Source: an uncultured Clostridia bacterium (GTDB lineage: Bacteria > Bacillota > Clostridia > Oscillospirales > UBA644). Taken from it: DNA of 32,908 bases. Numbering within the stretch: the stretch's first letter is position 1; every line of letters begins with the position of its first letter. The position numbers and the translations under genes were made by a program. The notes beneath the pieces were generated by a model. That model saw nothing but the letters and a program-made list of their open reading frames with translations. It had not been told where the DNA came from and searched no databases. The stretch spans positions 1 through 32,908 of the forward strand of contig CAMZEM010000009.1 of assembly GCA_947305805.1 (NCBI GenBank), read 5' to 3'. Shown piece after piece: positions 16,374 through 24,770 of this stretch.

Positions 16374-16402
16374 ATTTTATCATATATCAGAGTATTTTTC
16401 AA
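16374..16402 (-). promoter_or_regulatory. Promoter of paralogue C
   Basis: On the minus strand, TTGAAA (16402-16397), 17 bases, TAAAAT (16379-16374), 24 bases before the ATG at 16349. Confidence 0.6.
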
Positions 16403-16422
16403 GCGGTTTTAAGGCATATCGT

Positions 16423-18315
16423 TTATTTTTCGTCAGATCCGGATTTTTTTATAATGTCGGGCAGCATCATACCCATAAGTATTTCCGCATCCGTCCAGCC
16501 CGTTTCGCTGCATTTCGGCGCCCAGCCGATATCGTGAGGACAGCCGTATACTTCTACGGAGTCCATATCGAATGCCCTGCACCATGAGCCGTTTATTTTC
16601 GGGTCGTCGGAAATAATCTGACAGTTGATAAAAAACTTAACCGTTTCGCTCCAGAGTGAAAAGTATTTTTCCTCCCCCGTAGCGTAATACGCAAAAGCAA
16701 AGCCCAGAGGAAGCCAGTTGTTTGAATAAAGAAGGTCGGCAACGGGATCTCCGTTTTCGGCAAGAAGCGAGCACTCGCCCCTTGATTCCCTCGAATAATG
16801 TGCCTTGTATCCCGTATCCCATTCGCGGAATCCGCCGAAAGGATGCTTTTGCGCGAGCAGGTCTTCCGTTACGCGGTGAAGCATATCAAGATGCTTTTTA
16901 TCTTTGGAAACATAGTAAAGAACCGCAAGCGGAAGAATAAGGCGGCACATTTCTTCGGTTTCGCTCTGTTCGCGCCCCGTTTCGGGATAAAGCGACATAA
17001 TATATTCAAGTCCCCTGCGGGCAACATCGTAATAAGTCTGATTTCCGCAGCATTTGTAAGCGAGTAAAAGCGCGGCGTGATAATATGCGTTGTAATGCGC
17101 GGAAGGTCTTCCGTGCTCCGCTTTTGCAAGCTCCGCTATTTTTTCCTCTGAAAGCTGCGGACCGTCGGTTCTTGCTACTCTGCATCCGTCCTTTGCCGTT
17201 GTTTTTACGAGAAAATCGAGCGCTTTGCAGACGTTGGGCAGTTTTTCGTCATTTTTAAGAAACAGGCAGTTGAAAAGCGCAGGCAGAACCGCGCGCGCAA
17301 CGTCGTCCTGATAGCAAACCTGCCATGCGGTATGAGTCCAGCGCATCATACCGTCTAAAAGTCCGCCTCGGATCTGCATGTTGTCAAAAATGAACTCAAA
17401 CAGGTTTTTTGAATAATCCAGATATTCCGGGTTGCCTGAAAGCGTACCGTAAAAAAGAAAGGCGCCGGCAGATTCGCCCGAACAGTCGTTTCTTACCGCA
17501 TCTGCTGTCTTCTGAACTCCGTTGTAATCGATTTCGTGCCTCAGTCCTTCTTTAATTCCGCCTTTTCCGCCGTCCGTAAGAAATGAGCTAAGCCACAGAA
17601 TGCCCCTGTCAAGAGCTTCTTTTCTGCATTTTTCAAATGTTTTTTCGTCAGAAAGATCTTCGGCGCAAAAACGGACGGGCGGCTCGGGATAAGCGGACGG
17701 TTTATTCCCCGTTATCCACTCTGCGATATAGTCAATAAGGCACTTCCACGCCTTTTGAGGCGCAAATCTTGCGCGGACGTAATTATGCAAAACAAAAGAG
17801 CACATCATAACGTTTTCGCCGATTTTCCACAAAGCGGGAAACGAATCTTTCATTATTTCGTCTTTACCCGCATTCCAGTGTTTATGCGCGATTATATGAT
17901 CTCTGTATACAAGAAGCGGTTTGTAGCCGGGGACGGTGCACCACGGACGCAACATGGCATTGCTTCCGTCGTCAAGAAGATCCCCTACCGAAAGACCGGG
18001 TATACCGCCTTCTTCGGGAGATGCGACAGCAACAAGGCGCATGCGGGTTGTATTTGCAGGTTCGTCGGAGTATATTCCGTCCCAGCTGTTAAGCCCTTCG
18101 GTAAAAAGGCGTTTGCCCTTTGCAGCTTCGTTTTCAAGACGGATGCGAAGCCTCGGGTCAAGCACTTTTCCGCAGGCAAGAATAATATACGAATCAAACG
18201 AACTTAAATCCAAGTACAATGCGTTTTCAAAAGTTGAATAAGTTGCGTTTACGCCGCAGCTTTCGATAACCGAACAAAAATCAGACTGTTTGTTTTCAAG
18301 AATCAGACAGTTCAT
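16423..18315 (-). CDS. Large uncharacterised protein, likely (alpha/alpha) toroid carbohydrate-active fold
   Basis: 630 residues from ATG 18315, chosen because GGGAGAGGA lies just upstream and the promoter at 18352-18380 rules out the longer frame to 18462. No signal peptide. Residues about 1-215 look like a small alpha/beta domain (LDLSSFDSYIILACGKVL; RLENEAAKGKRLFTEGLNSW), similar in style to ThuA or glutamine-amidotransferase-like folds. Residues about 220-600 are repeated helical hairpins rich in Trp, Tyr and Gly (GLLDGMMRWTHTAWQ; HPFGGFREWDTGYKAHY), as in six-hairpin glycosidases. I cannot assign a family. Acidic residues for catalysis are plentiful but not identifiable by eye. It precedes paralogue C in the same direction, which fits a role in sugar metabolism. 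Confidence 0.65.
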   Translation of the reverse strand: MNCLILENKQSDFCSVIESCGVNATYSTFENALYLDLSSFDSYIILACGKVLDPRLRIRLENEAAKGKRLFTEGLNSWDGIYSDEPANTTRMRLVAVASPEEGGIPGLSVGDLLDDGSNAMLRPWCTVPGYKPLLVYRDHIIAHKHWNAGKDEIMKDSFPALWKIGENVMMCSFVLHNYVRARFAPQKAWKCLIDYIAEWITGNKPSAYPEPPVRFCAEDLSDEKTFEKCRKEALDRGILWLSSFLTDGGKGGIKEGLRHEIDYNGVQKTADAVRNDCSGESAGAFLFYGTLSGNPEYLDYSKNLFEFIFDNMQIRGGLLDGMMRWTHTAWQVCYQDDVARAVLPALFNCLFLKNDEKLPNVCKALDFLVKTTAKDGCRVARTDGPQLSEEKIAELAKAEHGRPSAHYNAYYHAALLLAYKCCGNQTYYDVARRGLEYIMSLYPETGREQSETEEMCRLILPLAVLYYVSKDKKHLDMLHRVTEDLLAQKHPFGGFREWDTGYKAHYSRESRGECSLLAENGDPVADLLYSNNWLPLGFAFAYYATGEEKYFSLWSETVKFFINCQIISDDPKINGSWCRAFDMDSVEVYGCPHDIGWAPKCSETGWTDAEILMGMMLPDIIKKSGSDEK

Positions 18316-18351
18316 ACCGTTTTTCCTCTCCCCGTTCCGATTTACAAAATC

Positions 18352-18380
18352 ATTATAACGGCAATAAAACGATTTGTCAA
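18352..18380 (-). promoter_or_regulatory. Promoter of the 630-residue protein gene
   Basis: On the minus strand, TTGACA (18380-18375), 17 bases, TATAAT (18357-18352). It lies 36 bases before ATG 18315 and proves helpful for choosing that start. Confidence 0.85.
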
Positions 18381-18409
18381 GATAAATTTCGCTGATTAGC
18401 CCGAACATA

Positions 18410-18438
18410 TTGAAAAATACGTTAATATATGATATAAT
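18410..18438 (+). promoter_or_regulatory. Promoter of the DUF3795-ABC operon
   Basis: TTGAAA (18410-18415), 17 bases, TATAAT (18433-18438), divergent from the promoter at 18352-18380 and 30 bases before ATG 18469. Confidence 0.75.
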
Positions 18439-18468
18439 ATATAAAAAGCCGAAAGAAAGCATTGCGAT

Positions 18469-18879
18469 ATGGAAATGATTGCTTACTGCGGGCTTAACTG
18501 CGCAAAATGCGACGCATACAGTGCGACCGTAACTGACGATAGCGCTTTAAGAGCAAAAACCGCGAAGCTGTGGTCCGAGCTTAACGGAATAAAGATTCTG
18601 CCCGAACATATAAACTGTGAAGGCTGCAAAAAGGACGGGGTTAAAACCGTATTTTGCGAAAGTCTTTGCGAAATAAGACGGTGCGCGCTGAAAAAAGGCG
18701 TGAAAACCTGCGGATATTGCGGCGGGTTTGACGGATGCAAAACCGTTGCGGCGATTGTTTCAAACAACGAAGAAGCGCTTAACAATCTGAAAACAACATT
18801 TAACATACACAGGGGGCGATATATTTGTATCTCGAACTTAAAGACATTGAAAAGTCCTTCGGAGAAAAAAAGGTTCTGA
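18469..18879 (+). CDS. DUF3795 Cys-rich protein
   Basis: 136 residues. IAYCGLNCAKCDAY at the start, then CEGCKKDG, VFCESLCEIRRCALKKG and KTCGYCGGFDGC, which is the spacing of the DUF3795 family. The many Cys pairs suggest metal or Fe-S binding; the family has no known activity. The frame runs 55 bases into the next gene. The last 20 or so residues, encoded in the overlap, look unlike the family and may be a tail gained by loss of an earlier stop. ATG 18475 (residue 3) is an alternative start. The ribosome site is weak (GAAAGAAAG). Confidence 0.82.
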   Translation: MEMIAYCGLNCAKCDAYSATVTDDSALRAKTAKLWSELNGIKILPEHINCEGCKKDGVKTVFCESLCEIRRCALKKGVKTCGYCGGFDGCKTVAAIVSNNEEALNNLKTTFNIHRGRYICISNLKTLKSPSEKKRF

Positions 18880-19724
18880 CGGGTGTGTCCTTCGGAGCGG
18901 AAGGCGGAAAGGCATTCGGGCTTCTGGGAAGAAACGGCGCAGGAAAAACGACTGCAATACGTATTTTAATGAACGTTTTTCCGGCAAACAGCGGAGAAGT
19001 GCTTATTGACGGAAAACCGATTGATTACAAAGAAACAAAAATCGGTTATCTTCCCGAAGAAAGAGGACTTTATCCGAAAAAGATAATTATAGATCAGCTT
19101 ATATACTTTGCCGAGCTGAAGGGAATGAGCCGCAAGGCAGCCGTGCAGTCTGTTGATTACTGGCTCGGCAGACTGGGTATGGCCGAATACCGCAACAAAC
19201 GTCTCGATACGCTCTCAAAGGGCAATCAGCAAAAAATACAGCTTGTAACCGCTCTTGCACATGACCCCGACATTATAATACTTGACGAGCCGTTTTCGGG
19301 ACTTGACCCGGTTAACGCAATGCTGCTGAAAGATGTTGTAAAAGAGCAGATATCGCAGGGAAAAATTGTTTTGTTTTCAAGCCATCAGATGAGCTATATA
19401 GAGGAATTCTGCGACAGTATCGCAATTTTAAACAAAGGGGTTGTTGTTCTTCACGGTGACCTTCATCAGATCAAACGCGATTATCCGCGAGACCGTCTTG
19501 TTGTAAGAACGCAGACGCCCGATGCAGTCCGCGCCGATTTCGGTAACGATTGCACGGTTGCGGAAGACGGAAGCCTTATGATAAAGCTTTCAAGCCCCGC
19601 AGAAAAGAAATCCGTTATGGCAAATCTCACGGAAAACTACGATATTGACGAGGTAAAGGTGTTTGAGCCTTCGCTTAACGACATCTTCGTGGAATATGCG
19701 GGAGACGCACCGAAGGAGGCATAA
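18825..19724 (+). CDS. ABC transporter ATP-binding protein, NatA-type
   Basis: 299 residues starting at TTG 18825, with AGGGGG (18811-18816) 8 bases upstream. The next in-frame ATG lies after the Walker A motif, so TTG must be the start. Walker A GRNGAGKT (residues 35-42), GYLPEERGLYPKK at the Q-loop region, signature LSKGNQQK, Walker B IIILDEP, then SSHQM with the switch His. The C-terminal extension after about residue 215 ends with FEPSLNDIFVEY, the hallmark of NatA/YhaQ-type exporters. It forms a pair with the permease starting 3 bases after its stop. It energises export of an unknown substrate (Na+, antibiotic or peptide are known for the family). Confidence 0.92.
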   Translation: MYLELKDIEKSFGEKKVLTGVSFGAEGGKAFGLLGRNGAGKTTAIRILMNVFPANSGEVLIDGKPIDYKETKIGYLPEERGLYPKKIIIDQLIYFAELKGMSRKAAVQSVDYWLGRLGMAEYRNKRLDTLSKGNQQKIQLVTALAHDPDIIILDEPFSGLDPVNAMLLKDVVKEQISQGKIVLFSSHQMSYIEEFCDSIAILNKGVVVLHGDLHQIKRDYPRDRLVVRTQTPDAVRADFGNDCTVAEDGSLMIKLSSPAEKKSVMANLTENYDIDEVKVFEPSLNDIFVEYAGDAPKEA

Positions 19725-19727
19725 AAA

Positions 19728-20972
19728 ATGAAACAGTTTGGAACAATACTCAAATTTGAGCTTAAGTATTATTTAAAAAACAAGGTTTTTATCGGGATTA
19801 CGGTTTTTCTGGTTGTTCTGATTGCCGCGGTTATGTTTTTCCCGAGGATTGTCACGGTGTTTGAAACAGACGAATCGGATACAGGCGTTGAATTACTGTC
19901 TCGTCCGATTATGTATGTTAAAACCGACTCGGCGCAGCCGGATGCCGTAAAAGAGATATTTGCATCGTCATTCCCCGACTATGACGTTTATATAACCGAA
20001 GACGGTACGGACGAAATAGAAACCGCGGTTTTACACGGAGTTGCGGAATGCGCTTTCGTTCTGACGGGCGACACTTCGTTTACTTATTATGTAAACAACC
20101 TTTCGCTTTACGATATGAATGCCCAGATTGCTTCGGAAACTCTTTCGCGCGTATATCAGATGAACGCGATGATAAACGGCGGAATTTCCGCGCAGGATGC
20201 CGCAGGTATTATGAATATACAGATTGAAGGCGAAACGGTCAGCCTCGGCAAAAGTCAGTTTCAGAATTTCTTTTATACTTACATTATGATTTTTGCCCTT
20301 TATATGGTCATTCTGCTTTACGGACAGATGGTTGCGACAAACGTGGCAACCGAAAAGAGTTCGAGAGCAATGGAGCTTCTTGTTACAAGCGCAAAACCGA
20401 CTTCAATGATGTTCGGCAAAGTGCTCGCGTCGTGCCTTGCGGGACTTATTCAGCTTATTGCGATATTCGGCTCGGCACTTGTGTTTTACAATATCAACAA
20501 GCCGTACTGGGGCGAGAATATGATAATTGAGTCGATTTTCAACATTCCGCCTGAACTGCTTATATATATGCTTGTTTTCTTTATTCTCGGTTTTCTCATT
20601 TATGCTTTTATGTACGGAGCGGTCGGCTCAACAGCGTCCAAGCTTGAAGATATAAATACTTCCGTTATGCCTATAACAATGCTTTTCATTATTGCGTTTA
20701 TGGTTGTTATGATGTCTATGAGCTCGGGAGAAATAGACAACCCGGTAATGAAGGTATGTTCGTTTATTCCGTTTACGTCACCCATGTCAATGTTTACAAG
20801 AATAGCCATGAGCACGGTGCCCTGGTATGAAACAGCGATTTCTATAGTAATTCTTATTGTATCCACAATCGGAGTAGGCATTATTTCCGCAAAGATTTAC
20901 CGTACGGGCGTTTTAATGTACGGAACGACGCCGACAGTAAAAAATATAATAAAAGCAGTCTGGAAATCTTAA
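19728..20972 (+). CDS. ABC-2 type permease, NatB-like
   Basis: 414 residues. One N-terminal membrane segment (about residues 17-37, IGITVFLVVLIAAVMFFPRI) is followed by a large extracytoplasmic domain (about 40-180). Then come about five membrane segments, including FFYTYIMIFALYMVILLYG and the loop NVATEKSSRAMELLVTSAKP, the E-K-S-S-R-x-x-E-x-L motif of ABC-2/NatB permeases. It completes the exporter with the ATPase gene directly upstream. The ABC-F gene follows after 41 bases, and no terminator is visible between them. Confidence 0.9.
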   Translation: MKQFGTILKFELKYYLKNKVFIGITVFLVVLIAAVMFFPRIVTVFETDESDTGVELLSRPIMYVKTDSAQPDAVKEIFASSFPDYDVYITEDGTDEIETAVLHGVAECAFVLTGDTSFTYYVNNLSLYDMNAQIASETLSRVYQMNAMINGGISAQDAAGIMNIQIEGETVSLGKSQFQNFFYTYIMIFALYMVILLYGQMVATNVATEKSSRAMELLVTSAKPTSMMFGKVLASCLAGLIQLIAIFGSALVFYNINKPYWGENMIIESIFNIPPELLIYMLVFFILGFLIYAFMYGAVGSTASKLEDINTSVMPITMLFIIAFMVVMMSMSSGEIDNPVMKVCSFIPFTSPMSMFTRIAMSTVPWYETAISIVILIVSTIGVGIISAKIYRTGVLMYGTTPTVKNIIKAVWKS

Positions 20973-21013
20973 TATTCCGGGCGTCACAGTTAAATTTTTA
21001 TTAAGGAGGGGCT

Positions 21014-22564
21014 ATGCTGCAAGTTAAATCACTTACAATCACGCAGAAAAAAGACCTTAGAACGCTTATTAAAGACTTTAACCTGACGCTTAACCGCGGC
21101 GACAAAGCCGTGATTATAGGAGAAGAGGGCAACGGAAAATCCACGCTTTTAAAATGGATTTACAGTCCGTCTCTTATTTCGGATTACGCAGATGCAGACG
21201 GGATACGAACGACACAGGGCGAAGTGATCGGATATCTGCCGCAGGAACTTGCCGAAAACGACAAAGAAAAAACGGTTGCCGAATTTTTTACAGATACAGG
21301 TGCTTTTGACGAAGGGTATTCGGAAGATTTATACAGAGTTGCAGCGGAAATGGGTTTTTCCGATACGCTGATTTATTCTGACCGTAAAATGAATTCGCTT
21401 TCGGGCGGTGAACGCGTTAAGATACAGATGGCGGGCATACTGCTTTCCTCGCCCGACATTCTGCTTCTTGACGAACCCTCAAACGATATCGATCTTACAA
21501 CGCTTCGCTGGCTTGAAAACACAATCAACGGCTTTTCCGGCGCGGTTTTGTATATTTCCCACGATGAAACGCTTATTGAGCGCACGGCAAACAGGGTAAT
21601 ATTGCTTGAACACCTCAGGCATAAATCCGTTGCGCGGGCAACCGTTGCAAACGTTCCTTTTGCCGCCTTTGTCGAAGAACGAAAAAGAACGTTTGATAAT
21701 CAGGAACGCGAAGCGTTAAACGAACGGCGCGAAGAGAAAAAGGCACTGGAAAAATTCCGCCGTATCGAACAGGCTGTGGAATCGGATCTGAACAGTATTT
21801 CAAGAAGAAATCCGTCGGGCGGAAGACTTCTTAAAAAGAAGATGAAAGCAGTAAAGTCCATGGAGCGGCGATACGAAAGAGAGCACGGCGAAATGACAGA
21901 GCTGCCCGAAACGGAGTCTGCAATCACGGTACGTTTTTCGCGTCAGAAGGCAATTCCGTCGGGGAAAACGGTAGCCGATTTCTCTTTCCCTCAACTGAAA
22001 ATACCGGACGGAACAGTAATTGCAAAAGACATCTGTTTTACCGTTAAAGGTCCCGAAAAAATCTGTATTGTCGGCGCAAACGGAACGGGGAAAACGACTC
22101 TTATAAGAAAAATCGCAAAAGAGCTGGCTACAAGAACCGATATTTCGGTATGCTATATGTCGCAAAACTACGAGGAAACGCTTCCTTATGATTTAACGCC
22201 TACAGAATATCTTGCCCCTTCGGGCAGCAAAGACGACGTTACTACCGCAAGAACGTTTCTCGGTTCGATGAACTATACCGCAGAAGAGATGTTTCACCCA
22301 ATAAAAGAGCTTTCGGGCGGGCAGAAAGCGAAGCTGTTTTTTTTGAAAATCAGCGTTTGCGAAACCGACGTGCTTATTCTTGACGAACCGACAAGAAATC
22401 TTTCGCCTCTGTCGGGGCCGGAAGTGCGGAAAATACTCAAACAGTTTCCCGGAGCCATAATAAGCGTTTCGCACGACAGAAAATATATTTCGGAAGTCTG
22501 CGATAAAGTATACGAATTGACCGAAGAAGGATTAAAACGGACGGATATTGCAAAAACGCTCTGA
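21014..22564 (+). CDS. ABC-F family ATPase (ribosome-associated type)
   Basis: 516 residues, soluble, with two ABC cassettes: Walker A GEEGNGKST (36-44) and GANGTGKTT (354-362), signatures LSGGE and LSGGQ, Walker B LLLDEP and LILDEP, each with a switch His in ISHDE and VSHDR. The linker of over 100 residues (about 200-320) is charged and helical (NEREREE-like blocks and RLLKKKMKAVKSMERRY), as in the P-site tRNA interaction motif of ABC-F proteins. After Walker B the second cassette reads DEPTRNLSPLSGP instead of the usual DEPTNHLD, a variant seen in one ABC-F subgroup. Members act on translating ribosomes and some protect against antibiotics; resistance cannot be inferred here. Preceded by AAGGAGGGG. 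Confidence 0.9.
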   Translation: MLQVKSLTITQKKDLRTLIKDFNLTLNRGDKAVIIGEEGNGKSTLLKWIYSPSLISDYADADGIRTTQGEVIGYLPQELAENDKEKTVAEFFTDTGAFDEGYSEDLYRVAAEMGFSDTLIYSDRKMNSLSGGERVKIQMAGILLSSPDILLLDEPSNDIDLTTLRWLENTINGFSGAVLYISHDETLIERTANRVILLEHLRHKSVARATVANVPFAAFVEERKRTFDNQEREALNERREEKKALEKFRRIEQAVESDLNSISRRNPSGGRLLKKKMKAVKSMERRYEREHGEMTELPETESAITVRFSRQKAIPSGKTVADFSFPQLKIPDGTVIAKDICFTVKGPEKICIVGANGTGKTTLIRKIAKELATRTDISVCYMSQNYEETLPYDLTPTEYLAPSGSKDDVTTARTFLGSMNYTAEEMFHPIKELSGGQKAKLFFLKISVCETDVLILDEPTRNLSPLSGPEVRKILKQFPGAIISVSHDRKYISEVCDKVYELTEEGLKRTDIAKTL

Positions 22565-22578
22565 AAATCATTTTTTTT

Positions 22579-22616
22579 AAGAGTTCCTGCGGGTAAAGTC
22601 GCGGGAACTCTTTTTA
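22579..22616 (+). terminator. Intrinsic terminator after the ABC-F gene
   Basis: A 13-base stem (22579-22591 with 22600-22612, one G-T pair) over an 8-base loop, ending in CTCTTTTTAT. Confidence 0.9.
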
Positions 22617-22655
22617 TCGCCTTAAAAAAAATTTTTAAAAATCTGAAATTACCTA

Positions 22656-22684
22656 TTGACAAATTGAATACTTCGTGATATGAT
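22656..22684 (+). promoter_or_regulatory. Promoter of the PadR operon
   Basis: TTGACA (22656-22661), 17 bases, TATGAT (22679-22684). The surrounding CGTGATATGATGTATTACACG is partly symmetric around the -10 box and could be a PadR autoregulation site; that part is weak. Confidence 0.75.
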
Positions 22685-22708
22685 GTATTACACGAGAGGA
22701 GGTATATG

Positions 22709-23026
22709 ATGGATATACAACTGAAACGCGGTCTTTTGGACGTATGCGTTCTTGCGGCAATAAAAAACGAGGATTCATACGGGTATAAGATAATAAAAGA
22801 TATGAAACCCTATATCGAGCTTTCCGAATCAACGCTCTACACCATCCTGAAAAGACTTGAAATTGCAAATATGCTTACGGTGCGAACAGCCGAACATGAC
22901 GGAAGACTTCGAAAATACTACAGGATTACCGATGCCGGACTGAGGCGTATTGAAGAATTCAAGTCTGAATGGAAAGAAGTAGTATCTATCTACCGGTTTG
23001 TTGTTAAGGAGGACAGCCATGAATAA
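22709..23026 (+). CDS. PadR-family transcriptional regulator
   Basis: 105 residues from ATG 22709 (AGGAGG at 22697-22702 is 6 bases away; the ATG at 22706 is only 3 away). A PadR winged helix: QLKRGLLDVCVLAAIKNEDSYGYKI, SESTLYTILKRLE as recognition helix, then DGRLRKYYRITDAG as the wing. Its C-terminal dimer helix is short (IEEFKSEWKEVVSIYRFV), as in the s-PadR subgroup. Such regulators usually repress their own operon and respond to envelope or drug stress. The stop overlaps the next ATG by 8 bases. Confidence 0.92.
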   Translation: MDIQLKRGLLDVCVLAAIKNEDSYGYKIIKDMKPYIELSESTLYTILKRLEIANMLTVRTAEHDGRLRKYYRITDAGLRRIEEFKSEWKEVVSIYRFVVKEDSHE

Positions 23027-23615
23027 AGAGGAATTTTTGAACGGACTCGGAAACGCGCTTGCGGGTCTGCCGCAGGACGAAGTTAACGAGCGTATTGCGT
23101 TTTACGGTGAAATGATAGACGACCATATTGAAGAGGGTGCAAGCGAAAGCGATGCCGTTGCGGCTATCGGATCGGTTGAGGAGATTGCATCTCAGATAAT
23201 CGCCGAGATACCGATCACAAAAATAGTTAAAGAGAGAATTAAGCCGAAACGCAGCTTACGCGCGTGGGAGATAATACTTATTATTCTCGGTTTTCCGCTG
23301 TGGTTTCCGCTGGTTGTTGCGGCGTTTGCCGTTTTACTTTCACTGTATATAGTTTTATGGTCGCTTGTAATTTCGCTCTGGGCGGTTGAAATATCGCTTT
23401 GGGCAAGCGCGCCGGCGTGTATTGCGGCTTCGGTTGTAGGATTTGTTCACGGAAACATTTTTTTCGGACTGATGCTGCTTGGCTGCGGACTGTTTATTGC
23501 GGGGATATCGATATTTTTGTTTTTCGGATGTGTTGCCGCAACTAAGGGAACCGTGACACTTACAAAGAAAATTGCTTTGGGAATAAAATCAATGTTTATT
23601 AAAAAGGAGAGCTGA
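23019..23615 (+). CDS. HAAS (DUF1700) domain membrane protein
   Basis: 198 residues from ATG 23019 (AAGGAGG upstream). The first 70 residues are the HAAS signalling helices: MNKEEFLNGLGNALAGLPQ, then ERIAFYGEMIDDHIEEGASE and AVAAIGSVEEIASQI. Three to four membrane segments follow (about residues 90-185, WEIILIILGFPLWFPLVVAA onward). HAAS proteins are encoded with PadR regulators and are thought to pass signals at the membrane. It overlaps the PadR gene by 8 bases and ends 1 base before the DUF4097 gene. Confidence 0.9.
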   Translation: MNKEEFLNGLGNALAGLPQDEVNERIAFYGEMIDDHIEEGASESDAVAAIGSVEEIASQIIAEIPITKIVKERIKPKRSLRAWEIILIILGFPLWFPLVVAAFAVLLSLYIVLWSLVISLWAVEISLWASAPACIAASVVGFVHGNIFFGLMLLGCGLFIAGISIFLFFGCVAATKGTVTLTKKIALGIKSMFIKKES

Positions 23616-23616
23616 A

Positions 23617-24576
23617 ATGAAAAAAGGATTGATTGTAACTGCCGTTATACTTACTGTTGCCGGGCTTGTTCTCATAATCGGGTCATTCTTTTTCAACGGT
23701 CCGAATTTTGCGATTTCGGAAAATGCAAAAACTGAAACAAACACGTATACCGTAACCGACGGTTTTGACAATATATACATTCAAACGCTTGAAGCGGACG
23801 TTAAGCTGATTCCGTCCGAAAACGGGGAATGCCGTGTTGTTTGCGAAGAACGCGCATATACCAGACATAAAGTTTCGGTTGAAAACGGGGCGCTGAAAAT
23901 CGAAGCGGAAGATACGAGAAAATGGTATGATTTCATTCTCCTCTTTTCGTTAAATTCACAGTCCGTAACCGTATATCTTCCGTCCGACCGCTATGAAGAA
24001 CTTGATATAAACTGCGCTACGGGCGGCGTATCAGTATCTGAACGGTTCACTTTTGAAAAAGCGTCGGTTTCGTCGAGCACGGGCAGCGTATCGTTTAAAG
24101 CGTCGGCAGAAGGTGATGTGAAAATCAAAACGACCACGGGAAGCATACTTATTGACGGGGTTACCGCCGACAGTATCGAGCTTGCCGTTTCAACGGGTTC
24201 GGTTACGGCGGAAAACATAAACTGCCGTGAGAAAATCTCGGTTAACGTATCAACGGGAAGAGCATTGCTTGACGGAGTAAAGTGCAAATCGCTGAGTTCG
24301 GACGGAGGCACGGGTAAAATTACGGTTAAAGACACCGTTGCAACCGAAAGTTTCAGAATTGAGCGAAACACGGGCGACATTCATTTTCAGAACTCGGACG
24401 CGGGAGAAATTTTCGCCAAAACATCAACGGGAGACGTTACGGGAACGCTGAATTCCTCAAAAGTGTTTGTTGCAAAAACCTCAACCGGCAAAATTACGGT
24501 TCCCGACACCGTATCTGGCGGAAAATGCGAAATTACAACCGCAACGGGAGATATTAATATAAGCATCAACGACTGA
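23617..24576 (+). CDS. DUF4097 beta-helix-like envelope protein
   Basis: 319 residues. One N-terminal membrane anchor (residues about 4-27) and then a repetitive beta structure with a period of about 20 residues. The repeats carry STGSV or TGxI turns (SSSTGSVSF, TTTGSILIDG, VSTGSVTAEN, NTGDIHF, TSTGKITV, TATGDINIS). This is the DUF4097/adhesin-like pattern seen downstream of PadR and HAAS genes in many Firmicutes. Probably outside the membrane; partner in an envelope stress circuit. Last gene of its operon. Confidence 0.88.
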   Translation: MKKGLIVTAVILTVAGLVLIIGSFFFNGPNFAISENAKTETNTYTVTDGFDNIYIQTLEADVKLIPSENGECRVVCEERAYTRHKVSVENGALKIEAEDTRKWYDFILLFSLNSQSVTVYLPSDRYEELDINCATGGVSVSERFTFEKASVSSSTGSVSFKASAEGDVKIKTTTGSILIDGVTADSIELAVSTGSVTAENINCREKISVNVSTGRALLDGVKCKSLSSDGGTGKITVKDTVATESFRIERNTGDIHFQNSDAGEIFAKTSTGDVTGTLNSSKVFVAKTSTGKITVPDTVSGGKCEITTATGDINISIND

Positions 24577-24672
24577 TACTGTCTGAAAACAAAAGAGGGA
24601 ATGAGATTTATGTCCGCTTCACTTAAGGATTTGGTGAAATGGCACAAATGACGTCTTCAAGCGGAAATAAAA

Positions 24673-24724
24673 AGAGCGATCATATCGGATAAAAATGAGT
24701 CCGACACGGTCGCTCTTATTTTGT
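24673..24724. terminator. Bidirectional terminator between the DUF4097 and ANTAR genes
   Basis: AGAGCGATC (24673-24681) pairs with GGTCGCTCT (24708-24716), with an inner TCGGA/TCCGA stem. On the plus strand TATTTTGTTTT follows; on the minus strand TTTTTATTT follows. It ends both convergent operons. In the 195 bases 24577-24770 I see nothing else. Confidence 0.85.
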
Positions 24725-24770
24725 TTTCGGCATGAGTATGAGTGCCGCCGCAGAATAGGCGGCGGGGAAA

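Noticed and set aside
18316-18462. N-terminal extension of the 630-residue protein to 18462
   Set aside because: It would cross the promoter at 18352-18380 and lacks a ribosome binding site; ATG 18315 has a strong one.
24613-24665. Inverted repeat TCCGCTT / AAGCGGA in the gap after the DUF4097 gene
   Set aside because: Only 7 pairs over a 39-base loop and no T run; probably chance.
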